Below, in pieces: positions 1-7,363 of a stretch of 46,978 nucleotides of DNA. Numbering within the stretch: the stretch's first letter is position 1; the number at the start of each line of letters is the position of its first letter. The notes beneath the pieces were generated by a model. The model made no database searches, was not told the DNA's origin, and saw nothing but the letters and a program-made list of their open reading frames with translations. The position numbers and the translations under genes were made by a program. The DNA is taken from assembly GCA_937889515.1 (NCBI GenBank), contig CALAOV010000113.1, forward strand, positions 1 through 46,978. Direction: 5' to 3'. This DNA comes from an uncultured Myxococcales bacterium. Lineage in GTDB: Bacteria > Myxococcota_A > Polyangia > Fen-1088.

Positions 1-1
1 G

Positions 2-250
2 CTCTGGACGGAGGGCGCCAAGGGCGCCAAGTTCGACAGCTCGCACGATCGCCGCAGCCCCTTTTCGTTCGCGCTCGGCAAAGGGCAGGTCATCAAGGGG
101 TGGGACGAGGGCGTGGCCGGCATGAAGGTTGGCGGCAAACGCACGCTGATCATCCCGCCCGACCTCGGCTACGGCGCGCGCGGCGCCGGTGGCGTCATCC
201 CGCCCCACGCCACGCTGCTGTTCGAAGTCGAGCTGGTCGATCTGAAGTAG
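2..250 (+). CDS. FKBP-type peptidyl-prolyl cis-trans isomerase, 3' part
   Basis: The window opens inside this gene, so only the last 82 residues are seen, read in the frame starting at base 2 and ending at the TAG at 248-250. The fragment carries the FKBP core: KFDSS, the strand [15 protein letters not shown], then [16 protein letters not shown] and [16 protein letters not shown] at the very C-terminus. These are the hallmark segments of the FK506-binding fold, which catalyses cis-trans isomerisation of Xaa-Pro bonds during protein folding. Family members commonly run as a single domain of about 110 residues or with an N-terminal signal/dimerisation part; which applies here cannot be told because the 5' end is missing. 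A 55-base gap separates it from the sirtuin downstream on the same strand. Confidence 0.93.
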   Translation, partial: LWTEGAKGAKFDSSHDRRSPFSFALGKGQVIKGWDEGVAGMKVGGKRTLIIPPDLGYGARGAGGVIPPHATLLFEVELVDLK

Positions 251-305
251 CGCGAACCAGAGCGGCGCGCACCCGCCCTCCGAAATACGGGCTAACCTGA
301 CGGGC

Positions 306-1154
306 ATGGGACAGATCATGCTGCCGGATCGGGTCGGCCGCGCGATCACCGCCTCCGCCGGACCTATCGTCTTCCTGACCGGCGCGGGGATCTCCGCGGA
401 GAGCGGCATCCCGACCTTCCGCGGGCCGGAGGGGTTCTGGCGGGTCGGATCGCGGAACTACCAGCCGACCGAGATGGCGACCGCCGTGGCGTTTGCGCGC
501 ATGCCGGCAGAGGTCTGGCGCTGGTACCTCTTCCGGCGTGGGGTCTGCCGTTCCGCCGCGCCCAACGCCGCGCACCGGGCGTTGGTCCGCTTCGAAAAGC
601 GCGCGGGCGATCGGTTTCTGCTGGTCACCCAGAACGTCGATGGCCTGCACCTGCGGGCCGGAAACTCCGCCGCGCGGACCTACCAGATTCACGGCAACGC
701 CGACTTCTGCCGGTGCATGCGCGGCTGTCTGCCGGTCGTTCGAGAGCTACCGGTGAAGCTGTCCGAGAGCTGGGAGAAGGAACGTTCGCTCGACGACGCC
801 GAGCTGGCGACGCTCCGCTGCGCCTGCGGTGAATGGTTGCGTCCCCATGTCCTCTGGTTCGACGAGTCGTACGACGAGCCCGTCTATCGCTACGTGAGCG
901 CCCAGCGAGCGGCCGAGACGGCGGCGGCGCTGATCGTCGTCGGGACGAGCGGAGCGACCTCGCTGCCCACCCGGATGTGCGAGACAGTCGCCGCGCGCGG
1001 CGCGCCGCTCATCGTGGTCGATCCAGAGCCGACGGTCTTCTCGGCAGTGGCGGAGGCCAGCGCGCGTGGCGTGTACCTCCGAGGCACCGCCACCGAGATC
1101 GTTCCGGAGCTGACCGAAGCCCTGGGCGCGCTCGCGCTCGGCCGGGGCGTTTGA
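306..1154 (+). CDS. SIR2-family NAD-dependent protein deacylase (sirtuin)
   Basis: This 282-residue protein has the complete sirtuin signature: the NAD-binding GAGIS motif at residues 26-30 within GAGISAESGIPTFRG, TQNVDGLH at 108-115, and IHG at 128-130, whose His129 is the expected catalytic base. Cys135, Cys137 or Cys141 and the pair Cys172/Cys174 (CACG) can supply the structural zinc site. Tyr74 and Arg77 (W-Y-L-F-R) fit the Y-x-x-R pair that in CobB/SIRT5-class enzymes binds acidic acyl groups, so desuccinylase or demalonylase activity is plausible besides deacetylation. VVGTSG near residue 217 is the second NAD-contacting loop. The ATG at 306 is used; a second in-frame ATG lies at 318. 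It probably acts in the cytosol on acyl-lysine proteins. Co-transcription with the FKBP gene is possible but not shown. Confidence 0.93.
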   Translation: MGQIMLPDRVGRAITASAGPIVFLTGAGISAESGIPTFRGPEGFWRVGSRNYQPTEMATAVAFARMPAEVWRWYLFRRGVCRSAAPNAAHRALVRFEKRAGDRFLLVTQNVDGLHLRAGNSAARTYQIHGNADFCRCMRGCLPVVRELPVKLSESWEKERSLDDAELATLRCACGEWLRPHVLWFDESYDEPVYRYVSAQRAAETAAALIVVGTSGATSLPTRMCETVAARGAPLIVVDPEPTVFSAVAEASARGVYLRGTATEIVPELTEALGALALGRGV

Positions 1155-1341
1155 CGCTCGCGCCGTCGCTGCGAGATCACGCGGAGCACTTCGACGTTCA
1201 GATCAAGCCTCGCTTTGGATTGGCGCTCTGCGCAAGAAATGGCCGGGGCCCGGTCGTTTTTCTGCCTTCTCTGGCGTGGTCGTTCGACCTCCCTGTATCC
1301 CCGCATCTCCGCGGAGACGGCCCCGCAGAGGGAGGTTCGGC

Positions 1342-2667
1342 ATGAAACGACACATTCGATGGTTGATTTTCTCGTCGTTGGGCGCCGCAGCGGCCATCGG
1401 CGGCTTCGGCTGTTTGGGCAGCGAGTCCGACGACACCACCACCACGGTGAGTGAGCTGTCGCTGGGCGACGCGCTACCCGGAACGAACGCGGCCACTTTT
1501 GCTGCGGCCAAGGCGAACTTCGGCGAGACCGAAACGCAAGCGGACGGGCTCGGGCCGATCTTCAACGAGCGAAGCTGCTCCGCCTGCCACTCGGTCGGCG
1601 CGACCGGCGGGGCCGGCCAGAACATCGAGCGCAGATACGGCACGCTCACCAACGGTGTCTTCAACGGGTTGGGGGCGACGGGCGGTTCGTTGCGGCAGCT
1701 GTTCGGCATCGGCGGCTTCACGCCGAGCCCCGGCTTGAACTGCCAGTCCGGCGTAGACGCCAATCCCGCACCGGGCGCCACGATCTTCGCGGGTCGTGTG
1801 ACGACGCCGGTCTTCGGCGCCGGCCTGGTCGAGCTCATTCCCGACGCGACAATCCAGGCCATCGCCGCGGCGCAACCCGCGGCCATTCGGGGCGTGGCCA
1901 ACTTCGACACCATCCACCTCACCGACGGTCCGTTCGTGCGCGGGCAGTCCCGCGTCGCGAGGTTCGGTTGGAAGGCCGTCCACGCCAGCGTGACGGACTT
2001 CGCGGCCGACGCGTACTTGAACGAGATGGGCATCACCACCACCAGCTGTGTGGGCGGCAGCGTCGTCAGCGACTTCGCCACCGAGAACCGCGCGAATCGG
2101 GCGGCCACCAACGCCGTCATCAACGGCTGTCCGGACGACGACGTGCCGGGCGTCGACGACGACTTCGCGGCGGAGAACAACAATTGCCGGGGCGGCCTCA
2201 CCGCGGTTCAGGACGACGTGTCCAACTTCGCCTTCTTCATGCGCAACAGCGCGGCGCCACCGCGGGGCATCGACAACAGCAACGGCCGCGGCCTCACGGA
2301 GTTCAACCGCGAGGGCTGCGCCGGGTGCCACGTGACCACCACCTTCACCGTCAACATCAACGGCCGGAGCGCCAGCTTCCAGCCGTTCTCCGACTTCCTG
2401 ACGCACGACATGGGCACGCTCGGCGACATGATCGGCGTCAACGACGGTGACTCCGTGACGGCCACGCGGCGGATGCGGACCGCACCGCTGTGGGGCGTCC
2501 GCTTCCGCAACGGCCTGCTCCACGACGCCCGGACCAGCGACAAGGGCGCCGCCATCCAGGCGCACGCCGGCGGCACCAACGGCCAGGGATCGGCCGCCGC
2601 CGCGGCTTTCAACGCCGCGACTTCGGCGCAGCGCAGCGATCTGCTGCTGTTCCTGTCGTCGCTCTAA
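1342..2667 (+). CDS. Di-haem oxidoreductase-family lipoprotein (DUF1111/thiol oxidoreductase-like)
   Basis: The start is set at the ATG at 1342, which has a clear GGAGG site at 1331-1335; a longer frame extends upstream but lacks this. The 441-residue product begins with a positively charged hydrophobic signal sequence and a lipobox ending in Cys24 (GGFGC), so it should be lipid-anchored outside the cytoplasm. Two covalent haem-c sites are visible: C79-S-A-C-H83 and C326-A-G-C-H330. The sequence after the second site (THDMGTLGD, then RTAPLWGVR and LLHDAR) matches the di-haem oxidoreductase family known as DUF1111 or predicted thiol oxidoreductase. These are periplasmic or surface electron-transfer proteins with mostly undefined donors. 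It stands alone: 187 bases after the sirtuin and closed by a terminator. Confidence 0.9.
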   Translation: MKRHIRWLIFSSLGAAAAIGGFGCLGSESDDTTTTVSELSLGDALPGTNAATFAAAKANFGETETQADGLGPIFNERSCSACHSVGATGGAGQNIERRYGTLTNGVFNGLGATGGSLRQLFGIGGFTPSPGLNCQSGVDANPAPGATIFAGRVTTPVFGAGLVELIPDATIQAIAAAQPAAIRGVANFDTIHLTDGPFVRGQSRVARFGWKAVHASVTDFAADAYLNEMGITTTSCVGGSVVSDFATENRANRAATNAVINGCPDDDVPGVDDDFAAENNNCRGGLTAVQDDVSNFAFFMRNSAAPPRGIDNSNGRGLTEFNREGCAGCHVTTTFTVNINGRSASFQPFSDFLTHDMGTLGDMIGVNDGDSVTATRRMRTAPLWGVRFRNGLLHDARTSDKGAAIQAHAGGTNGQGSAAAAAFNAATSAQRSDLLLFLSSL

Positions 2668-2714
2668 CGCGCCCAGCGCGAGCCGAGCGAAAGGTTCCCA
2701 ACTGGGGAACTTGG

Positions 2715-2750
2715 CCCCGCGGTGCCCCTGGCGCCGCGGGGTTTTTTCTT
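2715..2750 (+). terminator. Rho-independent terminator after the di-haem protein gene
   Basis: A perfect 8-bp stem (CCCCGCGG at 2715-2722 with CCGCGGGG at 2734-2741) closes an 11-base loop and is followed directly by six T residues at 2742-2747. It lies 48 bases after the di-haem gene stop and in the right orientation to end that transcript. The convergent LysR gene ends just beyond it. A smaller hairpin (GTTCCC/GGGAAC, about 2694-2710) sits immediately upstream. Confidence 0.85.
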
Positions 2751-2769
2751 GGATCGCCGATCTGCGTAC

Positions 2770-3792
2770 TCACGAAGCCGCGCGGGCGGTTCGTCGATCG
2801 CGTTGCTTTCGCGCGCGCTCCTCCGCCGCGCGCCGCGTGGTCCGCTCCGCCTCGAGGGCCAGCGCGCAGGCCTTCACGAGTGGGCTCAGCCGCTCGGCGA
2901 GAAAGTCGCGCAGCAGCGCGACGCGCGCCGGCTCGTAGGCCTTGGGCGGCGAGACCAGGCTCAGCTCGGATCCGACCACGCCGTGATCGGGCAATAGGCG
3001 TACGAGATCCCGCCGCGCCGATCGCAAGCCGCCCTTGAGCATCCAGCCGAGGTACATGTAGGGCACGAGACCGATGCCGATGCCGGCCGTGATGGCGTCT
3101 GCGGCGAAGGACATGTCGTGGACGACCAGCGGTCCCTGGATCGCCACGTTCTGCTCGCCGTCGGGGCCGGTCAGGCGCAGGTGGTCCCGCTCGTGCGGCT
3201 CGCCGCATAGGACGAAGCGATGGCCCGCCAGGTCCGCCACGCGCCTCGGGGGACCGGCCTTGCGGAGGTAGGCGCGGGAGGCGAAGAGGCCCAGCTCGGT
3301 GCGCCCGAGGCGCCGGGCGACCAGCGACGAATCCACCAGCGGCCCCGCGCGCAGCGCCAGATCGAAGCCCTCGCCGACCAGATCCACCCGTCGCGGCGTC
3401 AGCACCGCGTCGATCTGAATGTTCGGGTGCTGCGCGAGGAACTCGCTGAGCAGGTTCGCGAGCAGGCCGGTGTTGTCTCCGCCGGCGGTGAACCGGATGG
3501 TCCCCGCGATCTCGTGGCTCAGGTCGGTGACGGCGGCGTTGGCGTCGGCGAGCCCGCCCAGCGCGGCGCGCGCGCGTTCGAAGTAGAGGCGGCCGGCCTC
3601 CGTCAGCACCAGCTTGCGCGTGCTGCGCTGGAGCAGCCGGACGCGCAGCGACGTCTCGAGCGCGCTGACCCGCCGGCTGACCGACGACTTGGGCAGCCCC
3701 AGATCACGCGCCGCCGCCGTGAAGCTGCCGGTCTCCATCACGCGCACGAAGGCGCTCACCTGGTTCAGATCGAGGGCGTCTGTTGCTGTCAT
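2770..3792 (-). CDS. LysR-family transcriptional regulator
   Basis: The 340-residue protein has the LysR layout: an N-terminal winged helix-turn-helix at about residues 8-67 (VSAFVRVMETGSFTAAAR, then LPKSSVSRRVSALE) and a periplasmic-binding-protein-like effector domain from about residue 90 to 300, including the typical segment DLALRAGPL. The C-terminus carries an unusually basic tail of about 25 residues rich in Arg and Ala. LysR regulators bind DNA as tetramers and usually control the adjacent divergent gene, here a DoxX-like membrane protein whose start lies 81 bases away. The effector cannot be predicted. The gene runs toward the di-haem gene and ends 20 bases from its terminator. Confidence 0.92.
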   Translation of the reverse strand: MTATDALDLNQVSAFVRVMETGSFTAAARDLGLPKSSVSRRVSALETSLRVRLLQRSTRKLVLTEAGRLYFERARAALGGLADANAAVTDLSHEIAGTIRFTAGGDNTGLLANLLSEFLAQHPNIQIDAVLTPRRVDLVGEGFDLALRAGPLVDSSLVARRLGRTELGLFASRAYLRKAGPPRRVADLAGHRFVLCGEPHERDHLRLTGPDGEQNVAIQGPLVVHDMSFAADAITAGIGIGLVPYMYLGWMLKGGLRSARRDLVRLLPDHGVVGSELSLVSPPKAYEPARVALLRDFLAERLSPLVKACALALEAERTTRRAAEERARKQRDRRTARAAS

Positions 3793-3873
3793 GACAACGA
3801 TATGTTGCCACGTAGGTGTCTAGTTGTCCGGCAGGAAACGCACCATGTTGAAGGGGTCGAAAGGAAACCCACC
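3793..3873. promoter_or_regulatory. Divergent LysR/DoxX control region with inverted repeat
   Basis: The 81 bases between the two divergent start codons contain GACAAC at 3793-3798 and its inverted copy GTTGTC at 3823-3828, 24 bases apart. The related sequence ATGTTGCCA lies in between. LysR proteins often bind such spaced dyads in the shared promoter. No footprint can be inferred from sequence alone, and the left arm touches the LysR start codon. Confidence 0.4.
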
Positions 3874-4323
3874 ATGACCACCATCCGCAAACATGTCCCC
3901 ACCGCCGCACGCCTCTTCCTGGGCCTGGTCTTCACCGTCTTCGGCCTGAACTTCTTCCTGCACTTTCTCCCCATGCCCGCCGCGCCACCACGTGCCGCCG
4001 CCTTCGGGGGCGCACTGTTCGCCAGCGGCTACCTGTTCCCGCTTCTCAAGGCGACCGAGGTCGCTGCCGGACTGCTGCTCCTGAGCGGCTTCTTCGTGCC
4101 GCTCGCGCTGGCCGTCCTGGCGCCGATCGTGATCAACATCGTCGGCTTCCACCTGTTCCTCGAGCCGTCCGGGCTGCCGCTGCCGCTGGTGGTCCTGGCC
4201 GCGGAGCTCTTCCTGGCCTGGACCTACCGCGCTGCCTTCGCGCCGATGCTCCACCTCCGGACGCCACTGCGGGAGAAGGCAACCGTCGCCGAGGCGCCGA
4301 GGTCGGTTCGTCTGGCCGCGTGA
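3874..4323 (+). CDS. DoxX-like integral membrane protein
   Basis: The ATG at 3874 follows an AAGGA site at 3861-3865 and gives a 149-residue protein; the open frame further upstream is antisense to the LysR gene and is not used. Four hydrophobic helices are visible: about residues 10-31 (ARLFLGLVFTVFGLNFFLHF), 45-72 (FLPL after the ASGY segment), 76-96 and 101-120, followed by a short charged cytoplasmic tail. The pattern KATEVAAGLLLLSGFFVPLA is typical of the DoxX/DoxD-like group. Members take part in thiosulfate/quinone oxidation or redox-stress responses, but most remain uncharacterised. Divergence from a LysR regulator suggests inducible expression. Confidence 0.8.
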   Translation: MTTIRKHVPTAARLFLGLVFTVFGLNFFLHFLPMPAAPPRAAAFGGALFASGYLFPLLKATEVAAGLLLLSGFFVPLALAVLAPIVINIVGFHLFLEPSGLPLPLVVLAAELFLAWTYRAAFAPMLHLRTPLREKATVAEAPRSVRLAA

Positions 4324-4367
4324 CCTAGCCGGAGGCCGCCCGCGGATCGCGGTATCCTGCAGTCTGC

Positions 4368-5366
4368 ATGTCGCGGTTGTGGCGATGCTTGGCTGCAGGG
4401 GTGACCTCGCTCCTCGGGTGCGCCGCGGTCCCGGTTGCGGCGGTTCCGGTTGCAGCGGTTCCCGCCACAAAGGACTCCGTCATCGACGGCTACGTCCACG
4501 CCGTCTGTCTCTCGGCGAGCCCCGTCGAGAACGCGACCCGCATAATAAGGACCTGGGATGAAACGCTCCGAATGCGGACCGGCGACACGGTCCAGGTCCG
4601 GGGCGCACAGACGGTCGGTGCGGGAATCGAGCTCGACTACAATCCACCCGACCCCGGCCGACTCCTCGCCGCCAATTCGGGCGACGACATCTCGCCCTCG
4701 GACGTGCGGCTGGATTCCGTCCAGGACCTTCTGTACGTACGTACGGATGCCCTTGCCGTCCTGGGCAAGGAGTCGGTGACCTGGCTGTTCGAGTACGACT
4801 TGCCGAGGCGGCATCGACTGGCGCAGCTGCGCGTCGCTCCGGCGATGCTGCCCCCGCAGTGTCCCGATAAACCATTCGTTGCCACGCGAGCCACCGAGGG
4901 CGGCTCGCTGTTCAGGTTGAGGACGTACATGGGCGGGAACGATCCAAACCCGACTTACATCATTGATGTCGACACGGACGGAACCGTTCACTACCGGGGC
5001 CTTGCCGACGTTTGCTTGCGAGGGGAGGCTTCGGCACGACTGTCGCCAGAGGCCATCGCGACGATCCGGCGCCTCCTTCGCGAGACAGAGGCGATGGACC
5101 CATCCACCGATAGATGCCGCCGCCCATTCGTCGATGAGTCCATGACCACAGTCAGAATCGCTGAATCCGTTCCGCCAAGGACGCTTGGCAATCGCGGACT
5201 TTGCAGGTCGGTCATCCAGCTGGCCCAGGCGCTCCAGGAGATCGTCGGCGTCGATCGATGGATCGGAACAGAGGAACAACGAAAGACCTTGCCGGGGTGG
5301 CAATCTGGCGCCGGCTGGCTCTGCAAGGGCGCCGGCCCAGTACCGAGCTCCGCCGGCGTCAAGTGA
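4368..5366 (+). CDS. Putative lipoprotein with DUF6438-like domain
   Basis: The 332-residue product starts with an N-terminal signal-like segment ending in SLLGC (Cys18), a reasonable lipobox, followed by a short DNA tandem repeat encoding AVPVA units. The middle (residues about 35-190) has no family I recognise. The C-terminal part, from GGSLFRLRTYMGG through PTYIIDVDTDGTVHYRG to the predicted helix LSPEAIATIRRLLRE, resembles the DUF6438 fold, a small beta domain found in extracellular proteins. It lacks the usual Cys pair of that domain near YMGG, so the assignment is tentative. The gene runs into the YfcF gene tail to tail with an 8-base overlap. No ribosome binding site is obvious before the ATG at 4368. 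Confidence 0.75.
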   Translation: MSRLWRCLAAGVTSLLGCAAVPVAAVPVAAVPATKDSVIDGYVHAVCLSASPVENATRIIRTWDETLRMRTGDTVQVRGAQTVGAGIELDYNPPDPGRLLAANSGDDISPSDVRLDSVQDLLYVRTDALAVLGKESVTWLFEYDLPRRHRLAQLRVAPAMLPPQCPDKPFVATRATEGGSLFRLRTYMGGNDPNPTYIIDVDTDGTVHYRGLADVCLRGEASARLSPEAIATIRRLLRETEAMDPSTDRCRRPFVDESMTTVRIAESVPPRTLGNRGLCRSVIQLAQALQEIVGVDRWIGTEEQRKTLPGWQSGAGWLCKGAGPVPSSAGVK

Positions 5367-6036
5367 GCGCGGCGCGGTGGGGCGGCCGGCTTGCGGTCAC
5401 GTAGGCTTGCACCGACGGCCGCTGCCACTCGCGATCCGCGAAGGTACGCAGGGGGGCCGGCAGCGGCTCGTTGGTCTTCACGAGCCGCTGCAACATCATC
5501 GCGAGATCGGTGTCGGCAATGCACCAGGCGCCGAACAGGGCACCGCCGTCGGCCGGCACGACGCGCTCGGCGAAGCCCACCAATTTCTCGACCGCTTTCA
5601 GCGCCACCGGCGAGAGCGGCGCACAAGGCGGCAAGGTCTCTGTGGGATAGAAAACGTATTCCGCCGAGCGCTCCTCGCGGATGGTCAGGAGGTCGCTGCG
5701 GACCCAGGCCATGATCTGGCGCGCCCGCGCCCGCTGCTGCAGGTCGCGCGGCAAGAGGGCCGCGTGGGCCGGCGCCGGCCACTTGTCCTCGAGGTACTCG
5801 ATGATGGCGCTCGACTCCGACAACGAGAAATCCCCATCGACCAGCGCCGGCACGCGGGCCGTCAACGAGGTCTGCCGGTACGAAGCCGATCGCTGGACAC
5901 CTGAGTGCAACGCCACCGTTTGCACATCGAACGGCAGCTTCTTCTCGGTCAAACCGACGAAACACGACAAGACGTAGGGGCTGGTCCACATGTCGTTGCC
6001 GTGAAGAACGAGACGGGAAGGGGAGGTCGCCGACAT
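5359..6036 (-). CDS. yfcF: YfcF-type glutathione S-transferase
   Basis: The 225-residue protein follows E. coli YfcF closely along its whole length as I recall that sequence. It has SPYVLS near the N-terminus (the glutathione-site loop), LSESSAIIEYLED at about residues 73-85, RARARQIMAWVRSDL with IREER, and then LFGAWCIADTDLAMMLQRLV and WQRPSVQAYV. The thioredoxin-like N-domain (about 1-90) binds glutathione, and the helical C-domain binds the electrophile. YfcF enzymes act in the cytosol on peroxides and other electrophiles. The gene lies 38 bases downstream of an ABM-domain gene on the same strand and is probably co-transcribed with it. Its stop codon overlaps the end of the convergent lipoprotein gene. 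Confidence 0.92.
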   Translation of the reverse strand: MSATSPSRLVLHGNDMWTSPYVLSCFVGLTEKKLPFDVQTVALHSGVQRSASYRQTSLTARVPALVDGDFSLSESSAIIEYLEDKWPAPAHAALLPRDLQQRARARQIMAWVRSDLLTIREERSAEYVFYPTETLPPCAPLSPVALKAVEKLVGFAERVVPADGGALFGAWCIADTDLAMMLQRLVKTNEPLPAPLRTFADREWQRPSVQAYVTASRPPHRAALT

Positions 6037-6074
6037 GGCGGCAAAGCTATCACGCGAGTTCGAACCGCGACCGG

Positions 6075-6365
6075 TTACCGCCGGACCCGGTACGAGCGCA
6101 ACGTCGGCGGCCCGGCGAAGAGGCCCTTCACCTTGGCGACGACTTCTTTCGCCGTCCCGCTGGCCTCGTAGGCGACTGCGTCCTGCTCGGTCTCCCAGAT
6201 CGTGCAGGCGACAATCGGACCGTCACCCTCCGTGGGCTCGAGAAGGTAGACATCGATGTTCCCCGGCGACGCGCGCACGATCGGGGCGCACTCGCGGTAG
6301 TAGATCTGACGAAGCTCATCGAGCTTTCCCGGGATCACTTCGAACGAGCCTTGGCGGACGAACAT
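6075..6365 (-). CDS. ABM-domain (antibiotic biosynthesis monooxygenase-like) protein
   Basis: This 96-residue protein fits the single ABM/dimeric alpha-beta barrel domain in length and pattern. It begins MFVRQGSFEVIPGKLDEL, continues with a strand NIDVYLLEPTEGDGP, then IVACTIWETEQDAVAYEAS, and ends with a helix and FAGPPTLRSY. Such proteins form dimers; some oxidise aromatic substrates or break down haem without a cofactor, but many small members have no known reaction. It is likely the first gene of an operon with yfcF, suggesting a role in detoxification or oxidative stress. That role is inferred from its neighbour only. Confidence 0.85.
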   Translation of the reverse strand: MFVRQGSFEVIPGKLDELRQIYYRECAPIVRASPGNIDVYLLEPTEGDGPIVACTIWETEQDAVAYEASGTAKEVVAKVKGLFAGPPTLRSYRVRR

Positions 6366-6425
6366 GGCGCCGATCCTCCGCTGAGATCCTACACCGGGAT
6401 GCCCGAGTCGACTTTGGCCGGCACT

Positions 6426-6961
6426 TCACGGTGAGCTCGGCGTCATTTCGTATTCGATGATGGCAAAAGGAAGCCACGGACCTGGCTCCGAGCCAACCTC
6501 GTCGCGGGAGATCTCCACGCAGCAGCGTTGCGCATCTTCGAGGGTATCGATGAAGCCAGCGGAGTTCGGCCACCATGGGCAAGCGGATCACGCCGCTTCC
6601 CGATTGAAAAATATCCGCCTTCGCCGTTGGGCGCGTAGCCCGCGACCTGCGGCTCAGGGGCCGCGTCCCTCAAAAAGCTGTCCAACGTATCTTCCGCCAG
6701 CCCGACGCCAACGATTCGCGCATCGACATCCCCTGGAATGAAGGCGCGCCTGGCCTTCAGGGCGGCAGCCGGCGAATAGTAGATGCTCGGCCATCCGAAC
6801 TCTTTGTCAAACGCATCCGTGGCCCACGCGCAGGCCTTGGAACGCTGGGCCGCCGGAATTCCCATCTTCGCGAATGCGTCGGCCCGCCGTTGGTCCGACG
6901 TCGAGCACCAATCGATCGCGTAGTCGCCGGGGAACCGAGAACACAGGCAGTCGCTCGCGGC
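6426..6961 (-). pseudogene. Broken gene of unknown family (frameshifted, 5' end missing)
   Basis: On the minus strand from about 6960 to 6560 one frame reads as ordinary protein (GDYAIDWCSTSDQRRADAF, then FDKEFGWPSIYYSPAAAL and DPLAHGGRTPL). The sensible reading then moves to another frame (GFIDTLEDAQRCC, then PGPWLPFAIIEYEMTPSSP and the stop at 6426-6428). Restoring one base in the CC at 6556-6557 joins both parts into GGRTPLGFIDTLEDAQ. No start codon with a ribosome site is seen; the 5' end runs straight into the head of the GH10 remnant on the other strand. I do not recognise the family, though the -FGWPS- and PWLPFAII segments look conserved. It could be a sequencing error in a real gene or a decaying one. 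Confidence 0.55.
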
Positions 6962-7345
6962 GGTGTCGGATTTCAGATGCACGTCGATCCCAGACACTGG
7001 CCGTCCGCGGACGTCATCCGTCAAAACCTGGAGCGGTTCGCGGCGCTCGGCCTCGCCGTCGAGATCACGGAGATGGACGTCCCCGTTGGCGAGATTCCGG
7101 GCGATCGCGCGCAGAAGCTCGAAGAGCAGAAGCGTCTCACCCACGACATCGTGGCGGCCTGTGTCGCCGTCTCCGGTTGCTCCGGCCTCACCTTCTGGGG
7201 CTTTTCCGATCGGTATTCGTGGCTCAACGATCCCGAATGGGGCGCCCTGCACGGACGGGGGCCCCATCGTCCCTTGCCGTTCGACGCGGACTACCGCGCA
7301 AAGCCGATGGCCGCCGGAATCGCCGCCGCGTTCGCCGGGAACTGA
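6962..7345 (+). pseudogene. C-terminal remnant of a GH10 endo-1,4-beta-xylanase
   Basis: From GVGFQMHVDP onward this frame matches the last third of family 10 xylanases. It has NLERFAALGLAVEITEMDVP with the expected nucleophile Glu at 7070-7072, then the late conserved strand CSGLTFWGFSDRYSWL, and PLPFDADYRAKPMAAGI before the stop. The first two thirds of the catalytic barrel, including the acid/base Glu (normally in WDVVNE) and any signal peptide, are absent: upstream sequence in this frame is unrelated and instead belongs to a minus-strand gene. The piece of about 127 residues cannot be an active enzyme. It is a deletion remnant, or one side of a rearrangement or assembly join at about 6955-6965. 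Confidence 0.8.
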
Positions 7346-7363
7346 TCGCGGGGGGACGCGGGC

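Noticed and set aside
306-1154. SIR2 protein considered as an anti-phage defence effector (DSR/Thoeris type)
   Set aside because: It is a single-domain CobB-like sirtuin of normal length with the zinc site and no partner defence gene nearby.
1203-2201. Minus-strand frame of 332 residues opposite the di-haem gene
   Set aside because: Low-complexity antisense frame without motifs, opposite a gene with haem sites and a ribosome site.
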